64,000 bases of DNA from Pseudo-nitzschia pungens (GCA_037355855.1 CM074761.1:1-64000), one strand, 5' to 3'; shown: positions 1 through 12,368, counted from the stretch's first letter. Numbers and translations are program-made. Notes: generated by a model not told the origin, from the sequence alone.

Positions 1-866
1 ACCCCAACAAACCCCAACAACCCCAACAACCCAACCCCAACAACCCTAACAACCCCAACAACCAACAACCCCAACAACCCCAACCCCAACAACAACCCCA
101 ACAACCCCAACCCCAACAACCCCAACCCCAACAACCCCAACAACCCCAACCAACCCCAACAACCCCAACAACCCCCAACCCCAACAACCCAACAACCCCA
201 ACAACCCCAACCCCAACAACCCCAACAACCCCAACAACAACAACAACCCCAACCCCAACAACAACAACCCCAACCCCAACAACCCCAACCCCAACAACCC
301 CAACAACAACAACCCAACAACCCCAACCCCAACAACCCCAACCCCAACAACCCCAACCCCAACAACCCCAACCCCAACAACCCCAACCCCAACCCCAACA
401 ACAACAACCCCAACAACAACAACCCCAACCCCAACAACCCCAACCCCAACCCCAACAACCCCAACCCCAACAACCCCAACCCCAACCCCAACAACCCCAA
501 CCCCAACAACAACAACCCCAACCCCAACAACCCAACAACCCCAACCCCAACAACAACCCCAACCCCAACAACCCCAACAACCCCAACCCAACAACCCCAA
601 CCCCAACAACCCCAACCCCAACAACCAACAACCCCAACCCCAACAACCCCAACAACCCCAACAACCCCAACCCCAACAACCCCAACAACAACAACCCCAA
701 CCCCAACAACCCCAACCAACCCCAACAACCCCAACAACCCCAACAACCCCAACCTCAACCCCAACAACCCCAACAACCCCAACCCCAACCCCAACAACAC
801 AAACCCCAACAACAACCCCAACAACCCCAACAAACAACCCCAACCCCAACAACAAACCCCAACCAC
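1..866. repeat. Irregular CCCCAA/CAA satellite tract
   Basis: Low-complexity DNA made of CCCCAA separated by one to four CAA steps, without a fixed period, running from the window edge to about 866, where it joins the 223-bp LRR array inside an intron-like segment. On the minus strand it reads as GTTGGGG clusters, so that strand and any RNA copied from it could form G-quadruplexes. The words resemble the TTGGGG telomere unit of ciliates, but the spacing is irregular and it abuts a gene array, so I do not call it a telomere. If the receptor gene continues past the left edge, this tract is intronic. Long reading frames here are a by-product of composition. Confidence 0.9.
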
Positions 867-2014
867 ACATTAAGTATATCATCAACGAATCCGTTGACAC
901 AAAAACACACAGCATTCACAAAACCCCAATCTTTCACACCATCAACAACCACTTCAAACATCCGCACTCACTCAAATCAAGATGTGCCAAGCCTGTCAAC
1001 AACCCAATCTCAGAAGGAATGGTTCCAGTCAAGTCATTCCCAGCTGCAAACACACACCAATACACAACATGAAACAAACATTCAACACACACATTAAGTA
1101 TATCATCAACGAATCCGTTGACACAAAAACACACAGCATTCACAAAACCCCAACCTTTCACACCATCAACAACCACTACAACATCCGCACTCACACAAAT
1201 CAAGACGTGTCAAGCCCGTCAACAACCCAATCTCAGAAGGAATGGTTCCATTGAAGTCATTCCCAGCTGCAAACACACACCAATACACAACATGAAACAA
1301 ACATTCAACACACACATTAAGTATATCATCAACAAATCCATTGACACAAAAACACACAGCATTCACAAAACCCCAACCTTTCACACCATCAACAACCACT
1401 ACAACATCCCCACTCACACAAATGAAGATCTGTCAAGTCTTTCAACAACCCAATCTCAGAAGGAATGGTTCCATTCAATTCATTCCCATCTGCAAACACA
1501 CACCAATACACAACGTGAAACAAACATTCAACACACACATTCAGTATACCATCAACAAATCCATTGACACAAAAACACACAGCATTCACAAAACCCCAAT
1601 CTTTCACACCATCAACAACCACTACAACATCCGCACTCACCCAAATAAAGAACTTCCAAGCCTGTCAACAACCCAATCTCAGAAGGAATGGTTCCAGTCA
1701 ATTGATTCCCATCTGCAAACACACACCAATACACAACATGAAACAAACATTCAACACACACATTAAGTATATCATCAACAAATCCATTGACACAAAAACA
1801 CACAGCATTCACAAAACCCCAACCTTTCACACCATCAACAACCACTACAACATCCGCACTCACACAAAGAAAGATCTGTCAAGTTTTTCAACAACCCAAT
1901 CTCAGAAGGAATGCTTCCATTCAATTCATTCCCATCTGCAAACACACACCAATACACAACATGAAACAAACATTCAACACACACATTCAGTATATCATCA
2001 ACAAATCCATTGAC
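867..2014 (-). repeat. Left part of 223-bp LRR exon-intron tandem array
   Basis: Five copies of the 223-bp unit, with 72-nt exons at 1864-1935, 1641-1712, 1418-1489, 1195-1266 and 972-1043 on the minus strand. Each is bounded by TTTGCAG before and GTGAGTG after. The segment was contiguous with the array at 4837-9441 before the LTR element inserted. The leftmost unit breaks at about 866 into the CCCCAA tract, so its downstream intron lacks a visible acceptor. The unit holding exon 972-1043 matches the unit holding exon 8921-8992 over roughly 270 bp with no difference I could find. Confidence 0.9.
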
Positions 2015-5000
2015 ACAAATGTTAAAATGTAGCTGAATTTAGCTCAGGGAATAAGGAGCAAGCTTGGAGATATTGCTGGTTGTAATGGCAAGGGCATGCA
2101 AACCGGTTGAGGTGCCGGTCTGTTCTGTCGATAGTCTCGGATTCACCACTACGACCAAAGGGGAAGACAGTTGGCCGGATCTATTCTAACTACCACTTGG
2201 CACAGTCAGTTAGATCCTAGATTTGTAGTTCTACAGGGAGTTGCTCAGGGAGCAGGATGTAGGTATCAAGGTATTCAAATCAGAGTTAAACTAAAGATAT
2301 GAGGACAGCAATCTTGTCAAGGAATCGACGTTGCTGTCTTGTTGTGTCTGCTGCTTGTTTTACAAGTTGTACGTGGAAGGTTGCTGTCAGTGTACAAGCA
2401 GTACTGGAATCCCTGTAGAAAACTATTGTGCGCATGGTGCGCGCATGCAATGAATCGTGTCACGGTTACAATTTAATACGCCCCATCTATGATCAGGGAA
2501 GCAAGAGAATCTTTCTTCGTTGTCATGGACATGTTGGAGCTGTGACACACACAGAAATGAATTGGATGAAAGGATGGGCAATAGCGCAAGGGAAATGCGC
2601 CCCACGTGTATGAGTAATGGCACAGAGCTTGAAAATGCGCCCCATGTTGTTGGGCAAGTACGCCCCATGTTGGTGGGCAGTAGCAGTTTGAAGATGCGCC
2701 CCATGTTTGGTGTGGGAAAGAATCAGGGATGTGTGGGATCTGAGAAGGGTGAGTTGGAGGAGTTGGTACGCTGCAAGATTTCCAATGGCAGCTCTCAAAG
2801 AGAACGCCCCAGATGACTGAAGGAAATGAAGCAGAGGACAGCAGTGAGACAGAAAAAGGGTCGAAAGTTTATCAGGGAGAGGTCAAGGAGTCAAGTCATG
2901 GGACTGGCTGTGTCGCCACCATAATAAGAATGGGACAAGGAGCTGTCGTAGCAAACGAGCAGCAATCGGATCGGTCGTATAGAGTTGCGATCGTATTGTA
3001 GTAATCGTAGCGATCCTGTATCGGATTGCAATCGATCGGATTGTTCAATCGTAATGTTCAATCGATAGGATGGATCGCCAAAGCAGTTGTCGGACTGGAT
3101 GTCAAACGTATCAATCAAACGTAGATAGGATTACGTAAGTTGGGATTGATCAAACTTCGTGGACGCGTATCATAGCAATCGTTCGAGTGTAGGCAGCTTG
3201 GTTATCGTGTCGATGGATGCAGTTGCTGTAGACGTTGGTAGGACGCCGCCGTTGGTTGAATGTGTTTGCGCATATGAGACCGGTGAGATTACAAAATGCC
3301 ATCAGTTCCGGTGACAATATTCCAAAACGCCGTTGATGTTGCGGAAATGCCGGCGTCAAGGGAAAACACCATTCTGTGGTAAAAGGGTGTGTATGGTGTA
3401 TTAAACAGGGTTAGTATACAGATGCGCTTGCAGCTGTAGTACAGGGGACAGGTGGAGGAGTATCAGGAGGGTATATATCAGGGAGAGGAGGTGTGGTCGA
3501 GAATGCCGGCAATTGGGGAAAACAATGTTCAGAAGCGCCGTTGATGTTGAGACTGATGGAAGGACAAAATGCCGTCGTTGAACGCCGTTGATGTTGAGAC
3601 TATTACAAAATGCCGTCGTTCACGCCGTTGATTTTGAGACTACCGATATTTCAAAATGCCGTCGTTGTTGGAAAACAGTGTTCAGGAAAGCCGTTGATTG
3701 TTGAGACCAGTGAGCCTGACTAGATCACAAGATGTGAAGGGGTTTGCATGATTGAGGTGATATGTTGTTGCGTCGGTTGAATTTGTTGAGGGACGTTGTT
3801 GTCATTCGAAAACACCGTTGTCGTTCGAAAGCGCCGTTGTCGTTCGAAAACACCGTTAAAACAGCAGTTGCTGAGCGTTGAATTGTTGTTGTTCGAAAAA
3901 CGCCGTTGTTGTCGTTCGAAAAACGCCGTTGTTGTCGTTCGAAAACAACGTTCGTGCTGTGGTGGATAAATCCAAGAAAGGTGTATCCGGCAAGGGAACA
4001 GGGGTATATTTGCCTGGTGGATACAAAGGGGGATACAGCTGTATTTGGAGAACACAGATCTATCAGTAGAAGGTTATATGTTGCTGCGTCGTTCGAAAAC
4101 GCCGTTGTTTGCTTGTTGTTCGAAAAATTCTTTCTCCGTCAATTCTTGGAGTTTGAAGATGCCGTTTGTACTGTTTTATCTGTAATAACAAGGAGGATAA
4201 TAATACCTGAAACGGCCTCGCAACAGGGAGCTTGGTGTTCCAGTATAAAATTATTTCTGTAACAGCGGCGTTCGTTGTGTTTTCGTCGTCGTCGTCGTTG
4301 TTCCTTGTTATTTCCGGGTTGCTTGTGGATCTCCAGCTTTGCAAGCTTAAAATAAGCTTGCGACTGTTAATCTGTTAAAATGTAGCTGAATTTAGCTCAG
4401 GGAATAAGGAGCAAGCTTGGAGATATTGCTGGTTGTAATGGCAAGGGCATGCAAACCGGTTGAGGTGCCGGTCTGTTCTGTCGATAGTCTCGGATTCACC
4501 ACTACGACCAAAGGGGAAGACAGTTGGCCGGATCTATTCTAACTACCACTTGGCACAGTCAGTTAGATCCTAGATTTGTAGTTCTACAGGGAGTTGCTCA
4601 GGGAGCAGGATGTAGGTATCAAGGTATTCAAATCAGAGTTAAACTAAAGATATGAGGACAGCAATCTTGTCAAGGAATCGACGTTGCTGTCTTGTTGTGT
4701 CTGCTGCTTGTTTTACAAGTTGTACGTGGAAGGTTGCTGTCAGTGTACAAGCAGTACTGGAATCCCTGTAGAAAACTATTGTGCGCATGGTGCGCGCATG
4801 CAATGAATCGTGTCACGGTTACAATTTAATAACAAAAACACACAGCATTCACAAAACCCCAATCTTTCACACCATCAACAACCACTACAACATCCGCACT
4901 CACACAAATCAAGACCTGTCAAGCCTGTCAACAACCCAATCTCAGAAGGAATGGTTCCAGTCAATTCAGTCCCATCTGCAAACACACACCAATACACAAC

Positions 5001-8000
5001 ATGAAACAAACATTCAACACACACATTAAGTATATCATCAACAAATCCATTGACACAAAAACACACAGCATTCACAAAACCCCAACCTTTCACACCATCA
5101 ACAACCACTACAACATCCGCACTCACACAAATCAAGACCTGTCAAGCCTGTCAACAACCCAATCTCAGAAGGAATGGTTCCATTCAATTCATTCTGAACT
5201 GCAAACACACACCAGTACACAACATGAAACAAACATTCGACACACACATTAAGTATATCATCAACGAATCCGTTGACACAGAAACACACAGCATTCACAA
5301 AACCCCAATCTTTCACACCATCAACAACCACTACAACATCCGCACTCACACAAATCAAGACGTGTCAAGCCCGTCAACAACCCAATCTCAGAAGGAATGC
5401 TTCCATTCGATTCATTCCCATCTGCAAACACACACCAATACACAACGTGAAACAAACATTCAACACACACATTCAGTATACCATCAACAAATCCATTGAC
5501 ACAAAAACACACAGCATTCACAAAACCCCAACCTTTCACACCATCAACAACCACTACAACATCCGCACTCACACAAATCAAGACCTGTCAAGCCTGTCAA
5601 CAACCCAATCTCAGAAGGAATGGTTCCAGTCAATTGATTCCCATCTGCAAACACACACCAATACACAACGTGAAACAAACATTCAACACACACATTCAGT
5701 ATACCATCAACAAATCCATTGACACAAAAACACACAGCATTCACAAAACCCCAATCTTTCACACCATCAACAACCACTACAACATCCGCACTCACACAAA
5801 TCAAGACCTGTCAAGCCTGTCAACAACCCAATCTCAGAAGGAATGGTTCCAGTCAATTGATTCCAATCTGCAAACACACACCAATACACAACATGAAACA
5901 AACATTCAACACACACATTCAGTATATCATCAACAAACCCATTGACACAAAAACACACAGCATTCACAAAACCCCAATCTTTCACACCATCAACAACCAC
6001 TACAACATCCCCACTCACACAAATCAAGACGTGTCAAGCCCGTCAACAACCCAATCTCAGAAGGAATGGTTCCATTCAATTCATTCCCATCTGCAAACAC
6101 ACACCAATACACAACGTGAAACAAACATTCAACACACACATTCAGTATACCATCAACAAATCCATTGACACAAAAACACACAGCATTCACAAACCCAGAA
6201 TCTTTCACACCATCAACAACCACTACAACATCCGCACTCACACAAATAAAGATATTCCAAGCCTGTCAACAACCCAATCTCAGAAGGAATGGTTCCAGTC
6301 AATTCATTCTGAACTGCAAACACACACCAGTACACAACATGAAACAAACATTCGACACACACATTAAGTATATCATCAACGAATCCGTTGACACAAAAAC
6401 ACACAGCATTCACAAAACCCCAATCTTTCACACCATCAACAACCACTACAACATCCGCACTCACACAAATCAAGACCTGTCAAGCCTGTCAACAACCCAA
6501 TCTCAGAAGGAATGGTTCCAGTCAATTGATTCCAATCTGCAAACACACACCAATACACAACATGAAACAAACATTCAACACACACATTCAGTATATCATC
6601 AACAAACCCATTGACACAAAAACACACAGCATTCACAAAACCCCAATCTTTCACACCATCAACAACCACTACAACATCCCCACTCACACAAAGAAAGATC
6701 TGTCAAGTCTTTCAACAACCCAATCTCAGAAGGAATGGTTCCAGTCAATTCAGTCCCATCTGCAAACACACACCAATACACAACATGAAACAAACATTCA
6801 ACACACACATTAAGTATATCATCAACAAACCCATTGACACAAAAACCCAAAGCATTCACAAACTCCCAATCATTCATACCATCAGCAACCACTACAACAT
6901 CCCCACTCACCCAAATAAAGAACATACAAGCCTGTCAACAACCCAATCTCAGAAGGAATGCTTCCATTCAATTTATTCTCAACTGCAAACACACACCAAT
7001 ACACAACATGAAACAAACATTCAACACACACATTAAGTATATCATCAACAAATCCATTGACACAAAAACACACAGCATTCACAAAACCCCAATCTTTCAC
7101 ACCATCAACAACCACTACAACATCCCCACTCACACAAATAAAGATATTCCAAGCCTGTCAACAACCCAATCTCAGAAGGAATGGTTCCATTGAAGTCATT
7201 CCCAGCTGCAAACACACACCAATACACAACATGAAACAAACATTCAACACACACATTAAGTATATCATCAACGAATCCGTTGACACAAAAACACACAGCA
7301 TTCACAAAACCCCAATCTTTCACACCATCAACAACCACTACAACATCCCCACTCACACAAAGAAAGATATTCCAAGCCTGTCAACAACCCAATCTCAGAA
7401 GGAATGGTTCCATTCAATTCATTCTGAACTGCAAACACACACCAGTACACAACATGAAACAAACATTCGACACACACATTAAGTATATCATCAACGAATC
7501 CGTTGACACAAAAACACACAGCATTCACAAAACCCCAATCTTTCACACCATCAACAACCACTACAACATCCCCACTCACACAAATAAAGATATTCCAAGC
7601 CTGTCAACAACCCAATCTCAGAAGGAATGCTTCCATTCAATTTATTCGCAACTGCAAACACACACCAATACACAACATGAAACAAACATTCAACACACAC
7701 ATTAAGTATATCATCAACAAATCCATTGACACAAAAACACACAGCATTCACAAAACCCCAATCTTTCACACCATCAACAACCACTACAACATCCGCACTC
7801 ACACAAATCAAGACCTGTCAAGCGTGTCAACAACCCAATCTCAGAAGGAATGGTTCCATTCAAGTCATTCCCAGCTGCAAACACACACCAATACACAACA
7901 TGAAACAAACATTCAACACACACATTAAGTATATCATCAACAAATCCATTGACACAAAAACACACAGCATTCACAAAACCCCAATCTTTCACACCATCAA

Positions 8001-11000
8001 CAACCACTACAACATCCCCACTCACACAAATAAAGATATTCCAAGCCTGTCAACAACCCAATCTCAGAAGGAATGGTTCCATTCAAGTCATTCCCAGCTG
8101 CAAACACACACCAATACACAACATGAAACAAACATTCAACACACACATTTTAAGTATATCATCAACGAATCCGTTGACACAAAAACACACAGCATTCACA
8201 AAACCCCAACCTTTCACACCATCAACAACCACTACAACATCCGCACTCACACAAATCAAGACGTGTCAAGCCCGTCAACAACCCAATCTCAGAAGGAATG
8301 GTTCCATTGAAGTCATTCCCAGCTGCAAACACACACCAATACACAACATGAAACAAACATTCAACACACACATTAAGTATATCATCAACAAATCCATTGA
8401 CACAAAAACACACAGCATTCACAAAACCCCAACCTTTCACACCATCAACAACCACTACAACATCCGCACTCACACAAAGAAAGATATTCCAAGCCTGTCA
8501 ACAACCCAATCTCAGAAGGAATGGTTCCATTCAAGTCATTCGGAGCTGCAAACACACACCAATACACAACATGAAACAAACATTCAACACACACATTAAG
8601 TATATCATCAACGAATCCGTTGACACAAAAACACACAGCATTCACAAAACCCCAACCTTTCACACCATCAACAACCACTACAACATCCCCACTCACACAA
8701 ATCAAGACCTGTCAAGCCTGTCAACAACCCAATCTCAGAAGGAATGGTTCCATTGAAGTCATTCCCAGCTGCAAACACACACCAATACACAACATGAAAC
8801 AAACATTCAACACACACATTAAGTATATCATCAACGAATCCGTTGACACAAAAACACACAGCATTCACAAAACCCCAATCTTTCACACCATCAACAACCA
8901 CTTCAAACATCCGCACTCACTCAAATCAAGATGTGCCAAGCCTGTCAACAACCCAATCTCAGAAGGAATGGTTCCAGTCAAGTCATTCCCAGCTGCAAAC
9001 ACACACCAATACACAACATGAAACAAACATTCAACACACACATTAAGTATATCATCAACGAATCCGTTGACACAAAAACACACAGCATTCACAAAACCCC
9101 AATCTTTCACACCATCAACAACCACTACAACATCCCCACTCACACAAAGAAAGATATTCCAAGCCTGTCAACAACCCAATCTCAGAAGGAATGGTTCCAT
9201 TCAATTCATTCCCAGCTGCAAACACATAATAATACACAAGATGAAACAAATATTCAACACACACATTAAGTATATCATCAACAAATCGAATAACACAAAA
9301 ACACAAAACATTGACAAACCCCCAATCTCTGTTCACGCCTCCAACAACCACTACAACATCCGCACTCACACAAAGAAAGATATGTCAAGTTTCTCAACAA
9401 TCCAATCTCAGAAGGAATGGTTCCAATCAATTCATTGTTACCTGAAAAATGTGAAGAGACTACCAATTAGCTCCATTACAGTTACATGAACATTTTTCAA
9501 AAAAGTATGCTACGAATCTCAACTCACCTAAAGACAATCTGGAAAATGATTGTAGCAACATTGTATATTTTGGAATTGTCCCAGAAAGTCCCAATTGGTT
9601 CAAATCCAGTTCTTTGGGAGCTAAATCTTTCTTGCAAACTATTGCAGACCAGAGACATGTTGGATTGGAATTGATCCATGATCTTCCCCCGCCTTTCACT
9701 GGGGCACTATAGTTCAATAGACTCAGTCCAAATCTCTCATTGAAATATTCGTCACTACAGTCTGAATTCCCTGAGTCATCTTCAACAATCCAGTACAGAG
9801 CTTGCTTTGCATGAAAATCATTGTATAATGCAAATACATTAGCAGCCACAGAAAGCTTCTCCATCATGCAGGCAGGAATGGTCAAGAACGACACACTTCC
9901 TTCCTCACCACTGTTGCCTTCAAGGATCTTCCAATTATTTGGAACACTGCTGCTGCTGCCTTTGATGTAAATGGAATAGTCAAAATACCAGATGGTATTG
10001 GTTTTTGCAGTTTGATTCTTCACAGTCATAAGGCAATTTGCACGATCACTGACATGAACAGTCTCATTACCATTTGTCATGTTTTCATTGATGACAAGTG
10101 ATAAAACAATTTTTCCCTCACACTCAAGGATAAGATAAGGATTGTCAACTGGATTGCCTTCTTTATGCCACCCTATCTGTTTTTCTGATTCTGTAATGTT
10201 ACCAAGATGGATTGTGATTGGAACCATGTTTGGATCTGTGCAGTTGGGAAAGCCATTGCCAGTGATGTTTGACACACCAAAAGCTTTGGTGATGGCATCA
10301 ATCCCACAGACAGAATGAGAGCATGTTGCAGAGCAGCAATCTCCACCATCATATCCCAATGTCAAGTTGTTCAATTTATCGTCACATTTTCCATCATCAA
10401 TCGAGTAGCAAATTTGCTCCTCCTTTTTTGGCCATTTGAATACAGACACATCAATAGGCGTGCCAGAAGCACTGTACCATCCCTCATCAAAAGCAGTCAA
10501 TATGTCAAAGGTGTCCATCTTGGAGGAAAATGCAAGTTCATCAGCCTTTGCCTCTTTCTGACATGCATGAGTAGTATTTGAGGATAGTGTCCAACGGCGA
10601 TCCTTAATGCAGTACTGAAACCTTGGTGTGTCATTGTCAGCTTCTTCCAGAAAATAGACATCTCTCTTGTGTAGCTTCAAGCCTGATGACTGGCTTTGAT
10701 TCATCTGTTTGTAGCATCCACTGAACCCTTGGAGTTCTGTTGTCTGGAAGTCAACCCTGAAAATATAAGTACGCCATTTATTTGGGTCTGTTTGGTTAAA
10801 AACGATTCGACCCATGAATGCAACAAAAATAGCACCCAGAGATACCAAAGTGAAATGGAATCGAGTATGCTTCCGTCGTGACATGCAAGGTGGGAGTTGA
10901 AGTTTGGTGATTCTTTTTGCTTCGTGTTGAACTTTTTTACCATATTTCCCACTCAAGGCCAACTGAAAGGCCACATTATCCAAGCTACTTATGAAATTCT

Positions 11001-12368
11001 TTCCAAGAAGGCAAATGAAAAAAATTAATGAAGAGCAAGTGTCCAGGAAATGGAGAACAGAGGAAAGTAGTGTGAGACAACATCTGTAATCTGATTGCAA
11101 TCTGGTGTCAATTGGAAACGTAATATGGCTCTCACCACTGCAGAGAAGTTTAGGACAATCTCAACTGCAGTTTCTGATGTTACAATTAGTAGAAAAGCTG
11201 CAAGCATTGCCAACAAACCTTGAAACAAACGAAGCATGCAAGAAAATACCATGCATCCAACTTTGTCACCATGGTTGGTTTTGGAGAAATTGGGGAATTT
11301 CTCAATTGCAGTAGTAATGTCCAGCATAGATGCATCTGCAAACAAGACATAGGCTGAAATAGCTATGAACTGTGTTGCTTGTACGACTGGATCTGCATTG
11401 GCAGGAACAATTCTCCCAAGCACATCATCATCTGGATTGTCATCGTGCTTTGTACCCCAGTTTGGGTGAAGAACACTTAGTAACATCATACTAACAAGCG
11501 ACACTTGAAAGATGGAAACCATAATTCCCATACCAAAGAAAAGTGGTTGGTCAATGGGCCCGTGGAGGGACAAGAAAGAATAGGAGTCTTTTGGATAGAC
11601 TGGATGTGGAATATCCTCAACACAGAACAATTCACTAGTATCTCTATCCCCTTCATTTGTGTTTCCTTCCCTTTGACTTTTCTTGTTCGATTCATCGTTT
11701 ACAGTATCTTCCCCAACCAAAGTATTGATTGAATCCTTGCCATAATGTTTTGGAGAACCACTCTCTATATCAGCTTCTGATAATTCCAATGAATTCCCAT
11801 TGGAGCGTGCGTCCATCTCCTTTGCCTTGCTCCTTTCCAAGTCTGTTGGTTCCTTTATGGCATCAATTTCAAGGTTTAGGGCCTCCACCTGATGCCCTGC
11901 ATAGGAAGATTCATTGTTGTCTTGATTGATGTTTTTGGTGCTGCCGTAGATGGAATGAGAATTGACCAGTGAAACTGCATCGTAGGACAAAAGAAAATTT
12001 TCAAAAGCTTCTTTGCTGTATGCCTTGGGATCCTTGTAATTCTGGCCTGAATCTCCAAGATGTTTTTTGAATGCCACAAATTTCAAGAGTTGTCCATGCA
12101 GTGCCTTGGAAGTGGGAATTTGGACTCCGTGTTCACTCGAAGCAAGACTGTTGACGGTGGTGGATGTGAGTTCAATAAAGGAGTCCCATTGGGTAAATCC
12201 GGATTCAATGAGAGCACTGCAGAGAAGGGATTCATCATTGGTTTCATCCAGCAATTCTTTGAGAATGCACGCAACATCGTGATGAAATCTTGGGAATTCA
12301 TTCGTCGCCGTCATTGCAGCATTGACTCCAGTTTTGGTTGCGTTCACAGTAGATTCTAACTCGGCCAT
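972..12368 (-). CDS. Multi-exon LRR receptor-like membrane protein, 3' end beyond window
   Basis: Start is the ATG at 12368. Exon 1 is 12368-11136, intron 11135-10999 (GTGAGA...AAG), exon 2 is 10998-9528, intron 9527-9442, then 26 exons of 72 nt. Their low ends are 9370, 9144, 8921, 8697, 8474, 8251, 8026, 7803, 7580, 7357, 7134, 6911, 6688, 6465, 6242, 6019, 5796, 5573, 5350, 5127, 4904, 1864, 1641, 1418, 1195 and 972. The product has at least about 1525 residues: a soluble N-terminal ~260 residues, three hydrophobic helices in exon 1, another near the start of exon 2, then an ectodomain with N-glycosylation sites and a Lin-12/Notch-like Cys motif (DDGKCDD, YDGGDCC), then plant-type LRRs (GTIPSEIGLL). 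All array introns are phase 1. LRR ectodomains usually bind proteins or peptides; the ligand here is unknown. No stop is seen, so the 3' end lies beyond the window or is lost. Exon structure is inferred from splice signals and frame. Confidence 0.85.
2020..2478. repeat. Left LTR of the non-autonomous element
   Basis: 459 bp, indistinguishable by eye from the right copy. It begins TGTTAAAATG, preceded by the ACAAA duplication, and ends ATTTAATA followed by CGCCCCATC of the interior. The ends are imperfectly inverted (TGTTAAA versus TTTAATA). Confidence 0.88.
4373..4831. repeat. Right LTR of the non-autonomous element
   Basis: 459 bp, same ends as the left copy, followed directly by the second ACAAA duplication at 4832-4836 and the resumed LRR intron. 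The hairpin-prone AAGCTTAAAATAAGCTT lies just inside the element at about 4345-4361. Confidence 0.88.
4837..9441 (-). repeat. Main 223-bp LRR exon-intron tandem array (21 exons)
   Basis: Twenty-one 72-nt exons with spacing 223 bp, except small intron changes (224, 225 and 226 bp near 8697, 8026 and 9144). Introns run from GTGAGTG to TTTGCAG and are almost identical across units. Each exon starts with the last two bases of a split codon, so every exon can be added or lost without breaking frame. Within the 24-residue unit, N3, L5 (sometimes F), G7, the block I9-L16, L19, L22 and L24 are constant. Positions 1, 2, 4, 6, 17, 18, 20, 21 and 23 vary. Introns are not a multiple of three, so retention would shift frame. 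The exon nearest exon 2 (9370-9441) is the most diverged. Confidence 0.92.

Larger units (their letters stand above)
2020..4831. mobile_element. Non-autonomous LTR retrotransposon (LARD-like) inside an LRR intron
   Basis: Two direct repeats of 459 bp (2020-2478 and 4373-4831), starting TGTTAAAATG and ending ATTTAATA, enclose 1894 bp. They are flanked by the 5-bp duplication ACAAA at 2015-2019 and 4832-4836. Removing the element plus one duplication (2817 bp) turns the 2968-bp gap between exons 1864-1935 and 4904-4975 into exactly the 151-bp standard intron, which proves the insertion site. The interior encodes no gag, protease, reverse transcriptase or integrase that I can see. It carries short repeats: several CGCCCCATG words near 2480-2710 and many CGCCGTTGTTGTCGTTCGAAAA-type words near 3500-4110. 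The LTRs look identical, so the insertion is young. It must be mobilised by an autonomous relative elsewhere. Orientation is uncertain; the purine-rich GATGGGGCG next to the left LTR would suit the minus strand. Confidence 0.88.

Noticed and set aside
1..866. Chromosome end (telomere)
   Set aside because: No regular CCCTAA or fixed-period unit, and the array gene appears to continue into it.
46..915. 289-residue open frame of Val/Gly/Leu/Trp repeats on the minus strand
   Set aside because: Purely a translation of the CCCCAA/CAA tract; no start context, domain or splice support.
2423..4344. Short open frames in the LTR element interior
   Set aside because: All are under about 120 residues, overlapping on both strands, with no retroelement motif; they come from CGCCCCATG and CGTTCGAAAA repeats.
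867..9441. Regular 223-bp repeats as a CRISPR array or centromeric satellite
   Set aside because: The units are too long for CRISPR, the DNA is eukaryotic, and the variable part is a coding exon, not a spacer.
982..9489. Many plus-strand open frames of about 80-216 residues across the 223-bp array (MTQKHTAFTKPQ repeats)
   Set aside because: They are antisense shadows of the LRR exon-intron unit; the minus strand has LRR coding exons with matching splice signals and phase.
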